A stretch of 64,000 bases of DNA from Pseudomonas matsuisoli (GCF_014647635.1 NZ_BMPO01000003.1:310001-374000), one strand, 5' to 3'; counted from the first letter of the stretch, positions 35,099-44,996 are shown. Notes: generated by a model not told the origin, from the sequence alone. Program-made: numbers and translations.

Positions 35099-36016
35099 AT
35101 GAGCATCCGCCACTTTCTCTCCATGATGGATTACACCCCTGACGAGCTGAAGGGCTTGGTTCGGCGAGGCATGGAGCTGAAAGACCTGCGTCGACGTGGC
35201 GAACTTGTCCAGCCTTTGAAAGGCCGCATTCTCGGCATGATCTTCGAAAAAGCGTCGACGCGGACGCGTGTCTCTTTCGAGGCAGGAATGATTCAGCTCG
35301 GAGGCCAAGCCATCTTTCTTTCGCCACGTGACACGCAACTCGGGCGCGGAGAGCCTATTGGCGATAGCGCGCGCGTGCTGTCCAGCATGCTGGACGCGGT
35401 CATGATTCGCACATTTGCGCATCAAACCCTGCTGGATTTCGCTGCGCACTCGCGCGTACCGGTTATCAACGGGCTGTCCGATGACCTGCATCCCTGCCAG
35501 CTGCTGGCCGACATGCAGACTTTTGCTGAACACCGCGGGTCGATCGCTGGCAAAACAGCCGCCTGGATCGGTGATGGCAACAATATGTGCAATAGCTATA
35601 TAGAAGCTGCCATTCAGTTCGGCTTCCACTTGAATGTCGCTTGCCCGCCCGGCTATGAACCGGATGAACGCCTGATGGCGCGCGCTGGCGACTGCGTCCG
35701 CGTAACGCACGACCCACGAGATGCGGTTGCCGGCGCGCACTTGGTGACCACCGATGTGTGGGCATCGATGGGCCAAGAAAAGGAAGCGTCTGAGCGTCTG
35801 GCACTGTTTAAGCCTTACCAAGTGAATCGCGCCTTACTCGACGCTGCAGCGTCGGACGTGATCTTCATGCATTGCCTGCCGGCTCACCGCGGCGAGGAGA
35901 TCAGTGAGGACCTGCTGGACGACTCGCGCTCCGTGGCGTGGGATCAAGCCGAAAATCGCCTGCACGCCCAGAAGGCCCTGCTCGAAATGCTCGTAGCACC
36001 TACGCACACCGCATGA
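35099..36016 (+). CDS. argF: Anabolic ornithine carbamoyltransferase
   Basis: 305 residues; makes citrulline from ornithine and carbamoyl phosphate in arginine synthesis. '[15 protein letters not shown]' is the carbamoyl-phosphate site (STRTR), '[12 protein letters not shown]' and '[13 protein letters not shown]' are further signatures. Its stop codon overlaps the start of the ABC ATPase gene (ATGA). Confidence 0.97.
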   Translation: MSIRHFLSMMDYTPDELKGLVRRGMELKDLRRRGELVQPLKGRILGMIFEKASTRTRVSFEAGMIQLGGQAIFLSPRDTQLGRGEPIGDSARVLSSMLDAVMIRTFAHQTLLDFAAHSRVPVINGLSDDLHPCQLLADMQTFAEHRGSIAGKTAAWIGDGNNMCNSYIEAAIQFGFHLNVACPPGYEPDERLMARAGDCVRVTHDPRDAVAGAHLVTTDVWASMGQEKEASERLALFKPYQVNRALLDAAASDVIFMHCLPAHRGEEISEDLLDDSRSVAWDQAENRLHAQKALLEMLVAPTHTA

Positions 36017-37086
36017 GCGCGGCAACCCTACTAACGCTGCGCTCCCTATCCTGTGGATACGGCAACCAGCGCATCGTGCAGGAACTGGGCCTTCACCTCA
36101 GGGCTGGCGATATCGGCTGCTTGCTAGGTCCATCGGGCTGCGGCAAAACGACAACGTTGCGCGCAATAGCCGGATTCGAGCCGCTGCTATCCGGGGAAAT
36201 CGAACTCGCGGGCGAAGTGATTTCACGACCCGGCTTTACCCTGGCTCCCGAGCGGCGCCGGATAGGTATGGTCTTTCAAGACTATGCACTGTTTCCTCAC
36301 CTCACCGTTGAAGAGAACGTGGCGTTTGGGATCCGAAAGCTGCCGGAAAAAGGGCGCATTGCAGCGGAGCTGCTGGCCTTGGTCAAGCTTGAACGCCTCG
36401 CCCAACGTTATCCGCACGAACTGTCGGGCGGGCAACAGCAACGCGTGGCGCTTGCGCGCGCGCTGGCGCCCTCACCGCAATTGCTCCTGCTGGATGAGCC
36501 ATTCTCGAACCTTGATGTGGAACTGCGCCGCGCACTCAGCCAGGAAGTCCGGGACATCTTGAAGGCCCGCGGCACGAGCGCGATCTTGGTGACGCATGAC
36601 CAAGAAGAAGCATTCGCGGTCAGTGACCAGGTCGGCGTCTTCAACCAGGGTTACCTGCAGCAGTGGGACACCCCGTTCAACCTGTATCACGAACCTGCGA
36701 CACCCTTCGTGGCCAGCTTCGTCGGCCAGGGCTATTTCATTCGCGGCACGCTTCGCGCGCCCGACACGGTGGAAACGGGCCTCGGGCAGCTGACGGGCAA
36801 CCGCGCTTATCCGTTCGCGCCAGGGAGCCACGTGGACGTCTTACTACGACCGGATGACATCGTTCCTGCACCTGACAGCGCACTCAGGGCACTGGTTACC
36901 CACAAGACGTTCTTCGGTGCTTCGACGCTCTACCGCCTGACCTTGCCTACCGGCGAACACCTCGAATCGCTGTTTCCGAGCCATGCCGATCATTCCGTTG
37001 GCAGTCACGTAGGCATCCGGGTCGCTGCAGATCATTTGGTCGTATTCCCCGCCGAACCTGCGACAGGCGTGCAGCGGTCGGCCTGA
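36013..37086 (+). CDS. ABC transporter ATP-binding protein, ferric-iron (FbpC)-like, no permease nearby
   Basis: 357 residues. Walker A '[16 protein letters not shown]', Q-loop '[12 protein letters not shown]', signature '[17 protein letters not shown]', Walker B '[16 protein letters not shown]' and the H-loop '[13 protein letters not shown]' are all intact. A C-terminal TOBE-like domain (about 240-350) places it among FbpC/PotA/MalK importers; FbpC (Fe3+) is the best general fit. No permease or binding protein is adjacent, so its partner lies elsewhere. Coupling to argF is conserved in P. aeruginosa but unexplained. Confidence 0.88.
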   Translation: MSAATLLTLRSLSCGYGNQRIVQELGLHLRAGDIGCLLGPSGCGKTTTLRAIAGFEPLLSGEIELAGEVISRPGFTLAPERRRIGMVFQDYALFPHLTVEENVAFGIRKLPEKGRIAAELLALVKLERLAQRYPHELSGGQQQRVALARALAPSPQLLLLDEPFSNLDVELRRALSQEVRDILKARGTSAILVTHDQEEAFAVSDQVGVFNQGYLQQWDTPFNLYHEPATPFVASFVGQGYFIRGTLRAPDTVETGLGQLTGNRAYPFAPGSHVDVLLRPDDIVPAPDSALRALVTHKTFFGASTLYRLTLPTGEHLESLFPSHADHSVGSHVGIRVAADHLVVFPAEPATGVQRSA

Positions 37087-37135
37087 CCTCCATTCAAGGC
37101 GCCGCCACACGGCGCTCGCGCCAGCACAGCATTTC

Positions 37136-38848
37136 CTATCGTGGCTCGATGTGCTGCACGAGTAACTGCACGCTTTCCTGCCCACGAAACTGGTTCAGGT
37201 CGAGCTTGTACGCGACCTCAGCCCATCGCACCGAGGCATTAGGCCATTTTTCGCGATCGATATTGAATGCGATAGCGTCGATCTGCAACGCGCCGCACTC
37301 GGTTTTCAGCACCAGCTTGAGGTGACGCTCACCTACGAGCCGCTGCTGAACCAACTGAAACACACCGTGAAACGACGGCTCGGGAAAGTGCTGACCCCAA
37401 GGCCCAGCGTGACGCAGGGCACGCGCAAGTTCGAGGTGAAATTCTTCGGCACTCAATCGACCATCGGAGAGCAGGCGGCCGGTAAGGTCTTCTTCGGTTA
37501 ATTGCCGTCGGACCTCTTCGTCGAACGCCATGGAAAACGCACCGAAATTTTCCTGCGGAAGAGACAAGCCCGCCGCCATGGCGTGTCCACCAAACTTGCT
37601 GATCAAGCCGGAATGGCGTGCCGCCACTGCATCCAGCGCGTCACGGATGTGCAGCCCTGGCACAGAGCGCGCGGAGCCTTTGAGCATGCCCTCACCTGCA
37701 TCGGCGAACGCAACCGTCGGCCGGTGATAACGCTCTTTCAGACGTGACGCCAAAATACCGATCACGCCCTGATGCCAATCGGGATCGAACAAGCAAAGAC
37801 CGAACGGCATGTTTTCGATGGGTAGGTCCTTGAGTTGGGCCAATGCTTCACGTTGCATGCCCTGCTCGATGGCTTTGCGATCCTGATTCAATTGATCCAA
37901 TTGCACCGCAAAATCACGCGCCAGCGACGCGTCGTCACACAATAGGCATTCGATGCCGAGCGACATGTCATCTAGCCGGCCAGCGGCATTGAGACGTGGC
38001 CCTAGAATGAAGCCCAGGTCAGTCGAGGTGATACGCGAAGGGTCACGTCCGGCCACTTCGAGAATGGCCCGCAAACCCGGTCGCGCGCGCCCCGCTCGAA
38101 TCCTAGCCAACCCTTGATGAACAAGAATGCGATTGTTAGCGTCCAGCGGGACGACGTCTGCAACACTGCCCAGCGCCACGAGATCCAGCAGTTCCGCCAA
38201 ATTGGGCTCTGGGGTGCCAGATCGGGCAAACCATTGGCTCGAGCGCAAGTGCGCACGCAACGCCAGCAGTACGTAGAAAATAACGCCCACACCGGCAATG
38301 CATTTGCTGGGAAATGTACATTCAGGCTGATTGGGATTCACGATGGCATCAGCTGCCGGTAACTCAGAACCTGGCAAATGATGATCAGTGACGACCACAG
38401 TCAATCCCGCTGCTTTTGCTGCGGCGACACCTTCCAGGCTCGAAATGCCGTTGTCGACCGTAATCAGCAAGTCGGGCGATCGCTGCAGGGCAACGGCAAC
38501 GATTTCGGGCGTCAGGCCATAGCCGTATTCGAAGCGATTCGGCACCAGATAATCGACGTGTGCCGCACCCAGTTGGCGCAAACCAAGCACGCCAACGGTG
38601 CTGGCCGTAGCCCCATCCGCGTCGAAATCCCCAACGAACAACACGCGTTGCCTGCGCTCGATGGCATCCGCCAGAAGCCGCGCGGCCGCTTCGACCCCTT
38701 TCAGCTGGGCATACGGAATCAAACGCGCCAGGCCCTTATCCAACTCGACCACCGAGCGAACACCGCGTGCGGCGTACAGACGCGTCAACAGCGGCGGCAA
38801 GCCGAGATCTGGAAGTTCATCAGGAATGCTTCGAAGGTCGATACGCAT
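37136..38848 (-). CDS. recJ: Single-stranded-DNA 5'-3' exonuclease RecJ
   Basis: 570 residues; recombination and mismatch-repair nuclease. DHH family motifs are 'VLFVGDFDADGATAS', 'DLLITVDNGISS', 'VVVTDHHLPG' and 'VALGSVADVVPLDANNRILV'. The DHHA1 part has 'SKFGGHAMAAGLSL'. The ATG at 38848 is set by the conserved 'MRIDLRSIPDEL' start. Syntenic with yaeQ upstream. Confidence 0.97.
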   Translation of the reverse strand: MRIDLRSIPDELPDLGLPPLLTRLYAARGVRSVVELDKGLARLIPYAQLKGVEAAARLLADAIERRQRVLFVGDFDADGATASTVGVLGLRQLGAAHVDYLVPNRFEYGYGLTPEIVAVALQRSPDLLITVDNGISSLEGVAAAKAAGLTVVVTDHHLPGSELPAADAIVNPNQPECTFPSKCIAGVGVIFYVLLALRAHLRSSQWFARSGTPEPNLAELLDLVALGSVADVVPLDANNRILVHQGLARIRAGRARPGLRAILEVAGRDPSRITSTDLGFILGPRLNAAGRLDDMSLGIECLLCDDASLARDFAVQLDQLNQDRKAIEQGMQREALAQLKDLPIENMPFGLCLFDPDWHQGVIGILASRLKERYHRPTVAFADAGEGMLKGSARSVPGLHIRDALDAVAARHSGLISKFGGHAMAAGLSLPQENFGAFSMAFDEEVRRQLTEEDLTGRLLSDGRLSAEEFHLELARALRHAGPWGQHFPEPSFHGVFQLVQQRLVGERHLKLVLKTECGALQIDAIAFNIDREKWPNASVRWAEVAYKLDLNQFRGQESVQLLVQHIEPR

Positions 38849-39025
38849 AGCAAAAACCTGTACGTCGGGTGGCGCCCGAGAGAATCGGGGTGACACAGAA
38901 CATTCACGCAACTATGGGGCGGTTAAGCCGTAGAGCCACACGCGCCTATTGCGGACGTCCAGCCGGCGCCGCATGGCATTTAGGTCGGCAAAACAATCGG
39001 AATGAGCGGACGAAAGAACGGCGCC

Positions 39026-39571
39026 CTACTCGCCACGCGAGCCCATCAACCATTCGAGGACCACTTCATGCTGGCCTTTGTCATCGGTAATGAACAGCGA
39101 ACCATCGCTGATCATCGCGCTCCAGCTAATGCTCCGGGGCAGGTTCTCGGCCAGCGACGCCAGCGCCTCCGGCTCTACCGCTACCACATTTACGTTTCGC
39201 AGCTGACGTACGCTATCCAGCACCTTGCTTTGCCACACGCGCAAATTACCGTATGCCACCAGACTGAAGCGCTCTGCTCGCCGGGAACACCAAGTGATGC
39301 GTTCAGCATCGGGCTGCCCGACTTCGATCCAATGCAATACGCGATCGTCGAGGCTTTTCTCCCAAAGCGCCGGCTCATCGACATCGGACAGTCCGCGCCC
39401 AAAGGCAAGCTGCTCGCCGTACCAAAGCACGTACGCGATCAAACGGACCGCAAGGCGCTCCTCGGTTTCGGAGGGGTGCCGGGCCACGGTGAAGCGGAGA
39501 TTTTGATATACGTTGCGGTCCAGGTCGGTCAAGTTCAACTCGACCTTGTAGGGCGTGGCTTGCAGTGCCAT
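39026..39571 (-). CDS. yaeQ: YaeQ-family protein
   Basis: 181 residues, 'MALQATPYKVELNLTDLDRNVYQNLRFTVARHPSETEERLAVRLIAYVLWYGEQLAFGRGL' opening is the YaeQ (PF07152) signature. A nuclease-like (PD-(D/E)xK) fold has been described for the family, but no firm function is assigned. Soluble, no signal peptide. Next to recJ as in P. aeruginosa. Confidence 0.93.
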   Translation of the reverse strand: MALQATPYKVELNLTDLDRNVYQNLRFTVARHPSETEERLAVRLIAYVLWYGEQLAFGRGLSDVDEPALWEKSLDDRVLHWIEVGQPDAERITWCSRRAERFSLVAYGNLRVWQSKVLDSVRQLRNVNVVAVEPEALASLAENLPRSISWSAMISDGSLFITDDKGQHEVVLEWLMGSRGE

Positions 39572-39800
39572 GAGGAGATAGACGTCGGTTGCGGGCGGCC
39601 GACAAGTCTACTCTAAAAGCGCCTACAAGTTTTCCATCGAAACACGAGTGGAGACGCGCATAGCGCGAAGAAAGCGAATGTCCAGATGGCGAAAGAAAAG
39701 CAGCCAGTCCCAGCATGCGCTATTTGCGTGTTAGGTGAAACCTGCGCCATCGAGCAGTAACTCCGCTAGGTGGCGCTGTCCCGCACGAGAATCGAGGTAC

Positions 39801-40082
39801 TCAGGCAGCTCGTGCTCGCATGTCATTGCCAAACAGAGGCTTACCCGACATCCAAACGGGAGGCTGCTGGATCAGTCGGAGATCGTGACGAATGCCGTCG
39901 ACCACATCGGTTAACAACCGCCGGTCTTCGAGTTGTGCGCGGCAAAGCGTCGTTTCGAGCAGCAGCTGCCCTTGCTCGCCGTAAAGTGTAAGAGCCATGG
40001 AGCCGTTGTCCTGGGCCGGACCGAGTACCACCTCGTAAGGTGTCAGCGCTTCAACCAGCAGATCATTCGTGCTGTGCATCAT
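39801..40082 (-). CDS. DUF3509 protein
   Basis: 93 residues beginning MMHSTNDLLVEALTPYEVVLGPAQDNGSM; the 'MALTLYGEQGQLLLETTLCRAQLEDRRLLTDVVDGIRHDLRL' segment fits DUF3509 (PF12021), a small Pseudomonas family without known function. AAGG lies 6 bases before the first ATG; the second ATG is also possible. Standing alone. Confidence 0.8.
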   Translation of the reverse strand: MMHSTNDLLVEALTPYEVVLGPAQDNGSMALTLYGEQGQLLLETTLCRAQLEDRRLLTDVVDGIRHDLRLIQQPPVWMSGKPLFGNDMRARAA

Positions 40083-40392
40083 TTACCACCTTTCTCGTTA
40101 GCCGATACCTGCGCCTGTTCGCGTAAGCCAAGCCTTTGGAAGGGCCAGTGCGCTTACAAGAACAAAACACGATAGACGCCTGTACAGTGACCGCTTCGCT
40201 TGTGCGGAAGTTCGCTGCGCTTGCGTGGCCAGCTATCCAAGCAGACACCGCACGTCTTTTGCACCCCTTAGATGAAAGGAGATGTTTCTATTAGCTCCTC
40301 GAATACGCCTTTTAATCAGGGCACTTATATGCCGCTTCGATTGTCGTAAGCTGCACATTTCCCCGCCGGTCATTTTTCGAAGGGATTCAAGC
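40083..40392. other. Divergent intergenic region, nothing distinctive
   Basis: 310 bases between the DUF3509 gene (leftward) and the hydrolase gene (rightward). It must hold promoters for both, but no clear promoter pair, repeat or RNA was recognised. Confidence 0.4.
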
Positions 40393-41688
40393 ATGTCTCC
40401 ATTGATGCGTCTTGCCGGACTGGTTGGCGTACTGGTCTGTTCTGTTGTGGCGCAAGCGAAGGATATCGACCCTGCAACATACGGGTATCCGCTCGTGAAC
40501 CCGTTCGAAGCGACGATCACGTCGACACCACCCGACCTTCGCCCAAAATTGTTGCTGGATGAAGACATTGACCAGCAGGATTACAGCATCACGCTGCGTC
40601 CCGAACGCGAATTCACGCTCCCGGACAATTTTTGGTCGGTGAAGACGCTGCGTTATCGGCTGGCACGCCAGGACGGCAACGCCCCACTGATCTTCATCAT
40701 CGCCGGCACCGGCGCTCGGTATTCGAGCAGCACGTCCGAATACCTGAAGAAGCTCTACTACCAGGCAGGGTTTCACGTCGTGCAGTTGTCCTCGCCGACA
40801 AGCTATGACTTCATGGTATCCGCATCGCGCCTCGCAACCCCTGGATTCTCGACGGAGGACGCCGATGACCTATACCGCGTCATGCAGGCGGTCAAGGCCC
40901 AACATCCGGACCTGCCGATCAGCAAGTTCTACCTCACGGGTTATAGCCTGGGTGCACTAAACGCTGCATTCGTCAGCCATCTGGACGAAACACGCCGCGC
41001 ATTCAATTTCGAACGGGTCCTGCTACTCAACCCACCGGTGAATCTCTATACGTCCATCAGTAACCTGGACCGGCTGGTAGAGACGACCGTAAAAGGCATC
41101 AACGACCATACGACCTTCTACGAAGTCGTACTCGGCAAACTCACGCGCTATTTCCAGCAGCGTGGCTATGTCGATATCAATGACGCGATGCTGTACGACT
41201 TCCAGCGTTCCCGCCAACATCTCACCAATGACGAGATGGCCATGCTGATCGGCACCTCGTTCCGCTTTTCTTCGGCCGACATCGCATTTACCTCGGACCT
41301 GCTCAATCGCCGCGGGCTCATCACGCCGCCCGGCCAGCCCATTACCGAAGGGACTAGCCTCACCCCTTTCTTCGAACGGGCACTGCAATGTGATTTCGAT
41401 TGCTACATGACCAATCAACTGATCCCGATGTGGCGCCAACGCTTCAAAGGATCGAGCCTCAACCAATTGATCCAGCAGACCAGCCTTTACGCGCTAGAAG
41501 ACTATTTGAGGTCCAGCGACAAGATCGCCGCTATGCACAATGCCGACGATGTCATCCTGGGGCCGGGCGACCTTGGTTTTCTGCGCCGCACCTTCGGTGA
41601 ACGCCTCACGGTTTATCCGTACGGCGGCCACTGCGGCAACCTCAACTACACCGTAAACAGCGAAGCGATGGTGGAGTTCTTCAAATGA
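40393..41688 (+). CDS. Exported serine hydrolase (alpha/beta fold), partner of an MlaA-like protein
   Basis: 431 residues from the ATG at 40393 (GAAGGGA upstream), with signal peptide 'MSPLMRLAGLVGVLVCSVVAQA'. The nucleophile elbow is GYSLGA in 'FYLTGYSLGALNAAFVSHL', preceded by the oxyanion-like 'IFIIAGTGARYSS'. A late His in 'YPYGGHCGNLNY' and Asp in 'NADDVILGPGD' complete a plausible triad. 'CDFDCYM' and this His-Cys could form disulfides. Its stop overlaps the start of the MlaA-like gene (ATGA). A lipid or phospholipid substrate is inferred from that partner; not proven. Confidence 0.8.
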   Translation: MSPLMRLAGLVGVLVCSVVAQAKDIDPATYGYPLVNPFEATITSTPPDLRPKLLLDEDIDQQDYSITLRPEREFTLPDNFWSVKTLRYRLARQDGNAPLIFIIAGTGARYSSSTSEYLKKLYYQAGFHVVQLSSPTSYDFMVSASRLATPGFSTEDADDLYRVMQAVKAQHPDLPISKFYLTGYSLGALNAAFVSHLDETRRAFNFERVLLLNPPVNLYTSISNLDRLVETTVKGINDHTTFYEVVLGKLTRYFQQRGYVDINDAMLYDFQRSRQHLTNDEMAMLIGTSFRFSSADIAFTSDLLNRRGLITPPGQPITEGTSLTPFFERALQCDFDCYMTNQLIPMWRQRFKGSSLNQLIQQTSLYALEDYLRSSDKIAAMHNADDVILGPGDLGFLRRTFGERLTVYPYGGHCGNLNYTVNSEAMVEFFK

Positions 41689-42455
41689 CGATTCGACACC
41701 TGCTGCTCACGCTTTTTCTGGTCACCGGCGCCGCCCACGCCGAACAACGCCTGCTGGACGAGGACGGTTTCAAGAACCCGATCCAGTATCTTCACTTCAA
41801 CCCAGGGCTCGATCAGCATGAGTTCGAACGCGCGACGTTCAAGGCGCTCGACGTCTATGACCCTTGGGAGCCGGTCAACCGCCGCATCTATCATTTCAAC
41901 TACCGCCTCGACGAATGGGTATTGTTGCCAACGGTAAGAGGCTATGAGCGCGTAACCCCACGTTTCGTACGAAGTGGCGTCACCAATTTCTTCCGTAACC
42001 TTGGCGACGTCACCAACCTGACCAACAGCTTGTTGCAGTTGAAAGTCCGGCGCTCCATGAACACCACCGCGCGGCTGATCTTCAACACGACATTCGGCGT
42101 GTTTGGACTTTGGGATCCTGCCACCCTGATGGGCCTGCCTCGGCAGTCGGAAGATTTCGGCCAAACGTTAGGTTACTGGGGGCTACCGAGCGGACCTTAC
42201 GTGATGTTGCCCATTTTCGGCCCATCCAACCTGCGAGACACTGCGGGGATCACGAGCGACTTCTTCGCTGAAAGCCAGATCGATTTCCTGAACGTCGCGA
42301 CGGCGACCGGGAATCACCCGGAAATCATTCTCGTCCGAGGCATCGACACGCGCTACAACACCTCATTACGGTACGGGCAACTCAACTCACCGTTCGAGTA
42401 CGAGAAGATTCGCTACGTGTACACCAAGTCTCGTGATTTGCAGATTGCAGAATAG
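41685..42455 (+). CDS. MlaA/VacJ-like protein without a lipobox
   Basis: 256 residues. 'DPWEPVNRRIYHFNYRLDEWVLLPTVRGYERVTPRFVRSGVTNFFRNLGDVTNLTNSLLQ' and 'EDFGQTLGYWGLPSGPYVMLPIFGPSNLRDTAG' are the full MlaA signature (PF04333), the outer-membrane component that removes misplaced phospholipid. Unlike standard MlaA, the leader 'MTIRHLLLTLFLVTGAAHAEQ' has no lipobox cysteine and looks like a signal peptidase I site. It is therefore probably a periplasmic or loosely attached paralogue working with the coupled hydrolase. It also has 40 extra residues before the DPWEPVNR motif. Confidence 0.88.
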   Translation: MTIRHLLLTLFLVTGAAHAEQRLLDEDGFKNPIQYLHFNPGLDQHEFERATFKALDVYDPWEPVNRRIYHFNYRLDEWVLLPTVRGYERVTPRFVRSGVTNFFRNLGDVTNLTNSLLQLKVRRSMNTTARLIFNTTFGVFGLWDPATLMGLPRQSEDFGQTLGYWGLPSGPYVMLPIFGPSNLRDTAGITSDFFAESQIDFLNVATATGNHPEIILVRGIDTRYNTSLRYGQLNSPFEYEKIRYVYTKSRDLQIAE

Positions 42456-42790
42456 CGGTGCGCGCCCGCCCAGCTAATGGGCGCGGCGCGGTCGTGCCAT
42501 TCCCAGCCGCGGGTAGCACGAACTAATTACCGACCGGCACGTCTTCCCCTCTTTCCGTAATGCCACGCGCGAGGCGGGGTCGTTCAAGCTGCGCAAGCCA
42601 TCCGTTCGACCGATAAGCGTTCAGATCGATACGAACGGCGCAGAAACGATATTGAGAACGCTTCTCACAAGGAATAAACTGGCGGCCCTTTGCATGGCTC
42701 GGACCCGTTCATGACCGCCGTTTCGCTTGAAGTGTTTCCGGTTTCTTCGTGCCCGCCCATGACCTGCGGCGATACACAGGTACGCCAGTC
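42456..42790 (+). promoter_or_regulatory. Intergenic region with Fur-like site upstream of the PepSY operon
   Basis: 335 non-coding bases. TGAGAACGCTTCTCA at 42653-42667 is a 7-1-7 near-palindrome resembling a Fur box (TGATAAT-N-ATTATCA), about 125 bases before the first operon gene. Nothing else clear was seen. Confidence 0.5.
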
Positions 42791-43090
42791 ATGAAAACCA
42801 AAACACTGAGCTGGCGTTATCGCGGTGCGGTGCTGTCCCGGGCATTGGCGGCAATTTTCGGCGGCTACGCACTCGCTGCCGCATTCGCCGTGTGCATGGC
42901 ACGTGCCTTACCGCTGGAGCGCTCCGAGGCCGTACTCGCAGGCGCGATTCCGTCCTTCTTGGTTTATTGCGCGGCCGTGGTTTGGGTGTTCGCCACCCGT
43001 ACTGCCTTTCGTGCATGGGTCGGCGTGCTAGTACCTACGTTCGTGCTCGCAGCGATCGCCTGGTTATTGGGCGCAGGTGGCAACCTATGA
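42791..43090 (+). CDS. DUF3649 iron-uptake-associated membrane protein
   Basis: 99 residues, three membrane helices: 'VLSRALAAIFGGYALAAAFAVCMARALP', 'AVLAGAIPSFLVYCAAVVWVFA' and 'VGVLVPTFVLAAIAWLLG'. It fits DUF3649 (PF12365), a family commonly found next to PepSY proteins and siderophore receptors. The ATG at 42791 follows AGG; a GTG at 42749 is possible. The stop overlaps the next start (ATGA). Confidence 0.82.
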   Translation: MKTKTLSWRYRGAVLSRALAAIFGGYALAAAFAVCMARALPLERSEAVLAGAIPSFLVYCAAVVWVFATRTAFRAWVGVLVPTFVLAAIAWLLGAGGNL

Positions 43091-44670
43091 AACAAGGATT
43101 CAGGCAATCCCAGGCGTGGCTCCATACCTGGAGCGGCGTCGTTCTTGGCTGGCTGTTGTTCGCGATCTTCATCACCGGCACGGTGAGCTATTTTCAGGAC
43201 GAGATCACTCACTGGATGCATCCCGAGCGCCATCTTGCGGACGCGCGCTCGGTCGATCTCGATGCCTTGACTGCGGCCCTCACCGAACGGGCACCGAATG
43301 CACCCAGCTGGCAAATAGGCCTTCCCTCCGCCCGCGACCCGGTTATCACGACCTATTGGCGTGGCGAGGGCGCACGGCGCTTCGAACATGCGGTGTTCGA
43401 TCCGGCAACAGGACGTGAGCTGGTAGAACGCCCAAGCGAAGGAGGCAACTTTTTCTATCGCTTTCATTTCCAGCTCTGGCACATGGACGTGTTGACCGCG
43501 CGTTATCTCATTGGCATCGCGACGATGTTCATGTTCGTTGCACTCATCAGCGGCATCATTACCCACAAGAAGATCTTCAAGGACTTCTTCACCTTCCGCC
43601 CTAGTAAAGGACAACGCTCCTGGTTGGATGGCCATAACGCAACAGCGGTTCTGGCACTGCCGTTTCACCTGATGATCACCTTCACGGGGCTGGTCATCTT
43701 TCTCTGGATGTACATGCCATGGGGCATGGTCGCGCAGTATGGCGATGATCGTATGGCGTTTTTCGCGCAGGTATTTCCGCGACTAGAAGCCCCACCCCGC
43801 GCCGACACGCCTATGCCCGTCCCATCGCTTCAGGCATTCGTCGACAAGGCGCAGGTGCGCTGGGGTGGTGAGCCGGTCGAAAGCATTACCGTGCACAACC
43901 CGGGTGACCGGAACGCCAGGATAGAGCTGGGCACCGGCCGTGACAGCCGCGTTTCAGGCGATGCGCCTCACCTGATCTATGACGCGGCAAACGGTGAGCT
44001 GCTTGAAGAATACGGCGAGCTCAGACCGGTTGCGTTTTTTTCGCGTGTATTAGTCGGCCTGCACCTGGGGCATTTTGCCGATCCGCTTCTTCGCTGGCTT
44101 TATTTCCTCAGTGGCATCGGCGGCACCATCATGGTCGCCAGCGGACTCGTACTCTGGGTCGTCAAGCGGACAGCACAAGCAGGCGAGAAGCCCGGCTATG
44201 GGCTGCGCTTGGTCAGAGTGCTGAATGTGGGCGCCGTTGCCGGTCTCGTCATTGCGATGGCGTCTTTCCTCTGGGCCAACAGGCTTATTCCGGGCGCGCT
44301 GCCGAATCGCGATGAATGGGAGATCCACGTATTCTTCGCCGCCTGGGGCGCAGCGCTCCTGCACTCGATCTTCAGAACGCATCGACAAGCCTGGGTGGAG
44401 CAGTTCGCACTGGCGGCGTTACTGCTCACGGCAATCCCCCTGCTCGATCTCGCCACAGGCAACTTTCACCTGCCCACTGGCGGCCGGTATTCGGACTGGA
44501 TACTTACCGGCTTCCAACTGACATCGGTCGCGACCGGCGCTGCGTTGTTCTGGTTGTCCTGGAAGATCGCAAAACATCAGCCAAGACAGCGCCCCGAGCG
44601 CGCGGCCCGACCGCAGAAGCTGCCCCCTCAAGACGATGAACATCGGCTGGACCTGGAGCCTAGCCCATGA
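43087..44670 (+). CDS. PepSY-TM membrane protein, putative ferrisiderophore reductase
   Basis: 527 residues. 'MKQGFRQSQAWLHTWSGVVLGWLLFAIFITGTVSYFQDEIT' is the PepSY-associated TM family (PF03929) N-terminus. Conserved histidines in 'FHFQLWHMDVL', 'HLMITFTG' and 'LVGLHLGHFADPLLRWLYFLSGIGGTIMVASGLVLW' fit haem-binding membrane helices. FoxB/PiuB-type relatives act in periplasmic ferrisiderophore reduction. Lies between DUF3649 and DUF3325 genes with ATGA overlaps on both sides, a layout common in iron-regulated operons. The C-terminal tail is charged. Confidence 0.85.
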   Translation: MKQGFRQSQAWLHTWSGVVLGWLLFAIFITGTVSYFQDEITHWMHPERHLADARSVDLDALTAALTERAPNAPSWQIGLPSARDPVITTYWRGEGARRFEHAVFDPATGRELVERPSEGGNFFYRFHFQLWHMDVLTARYLIGIATMFMFVALISGIITHKKIFKDFFTFRPSKGQRSWLDGHNATAVLALPFHLMITFTGLVIFLWMYMPWGMVAQYGDDRMAFFAQVFPRLEAPPRADTPMPVPSLQAFVDKAQVRWGGEPVESITVHNPGDRNARIELGTGRDSRVSGDAPHLIYDAANGELLEEYGELRPVAFFSRVLVGLHLGHFADPLLRWLYFLSGIGGTIMVASGLVLWVVKRTAQAGEKPGYGLRLVRVLNVGAVAGLVIAMASFLWANRLIPGALPNRDEWEIHVFFAAWGAALLHSIFRTHRQAWVEQFALAALLLTAIPLLDLATGNFHLPTGGRYSDWILTGFQLTSVATGAALFWLSWKIAKHQPRQRPERAARPQKLPPQDDEHRLDLEPSP

Positions 44671-44996
44671 TCTTCCTGGCGCTCTGTCTAACCTACGCGG
44701 GCCTGTGCAGCCTGTGCCTCGCGATGCCCAAGCATTTCCAGGAGCTCATCTGTCGCGCCCCACAACTACGTGAACGGCAGGTGCTACGAGTGCTTGGCTG
44801 GGCGGCACAAGTGCTAGCACTCGGCGCCTGCATCGTCGCGCGAGGCGCACCGGTGGGCAGCGTCATGTACCTTGGGATGTTGACGATTACGGGCCTGGGA
44901 CTGGTCCTAATGCTGCCCTACAAACCCAAGTGGCCGCTGTATCTTGCCCCTGTCGGGACGGCGCTCAGCCTCTTCCTGCTACCGTTTTCGCACTAA
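44667..44996 (+). CDS. DUF3325 small membrane protein
   Basis: 109 residues with three membrane helices; 'MIFLALCLTYAGLCSLCLAMPKHF' and 'VLRVLGWAAQVLALGACIVARG' match DUF3325 (PF11804). Last gene of the DUF3649-PepSY-DUF3325 operon; its start overlaps the PepSY stop. Function unknown, probably accessory to iron handling. Confidence 0.82.
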   Translation: MIFLALCLTYAGLCSLCLAMPKHFQELICRAPQLRERQVLRVLGWAAQVLALGACIVARGAPVGSVMYLGMLTITGLGLVLMLPYKPKWPLYLAPVGTALSLFLLPFSH

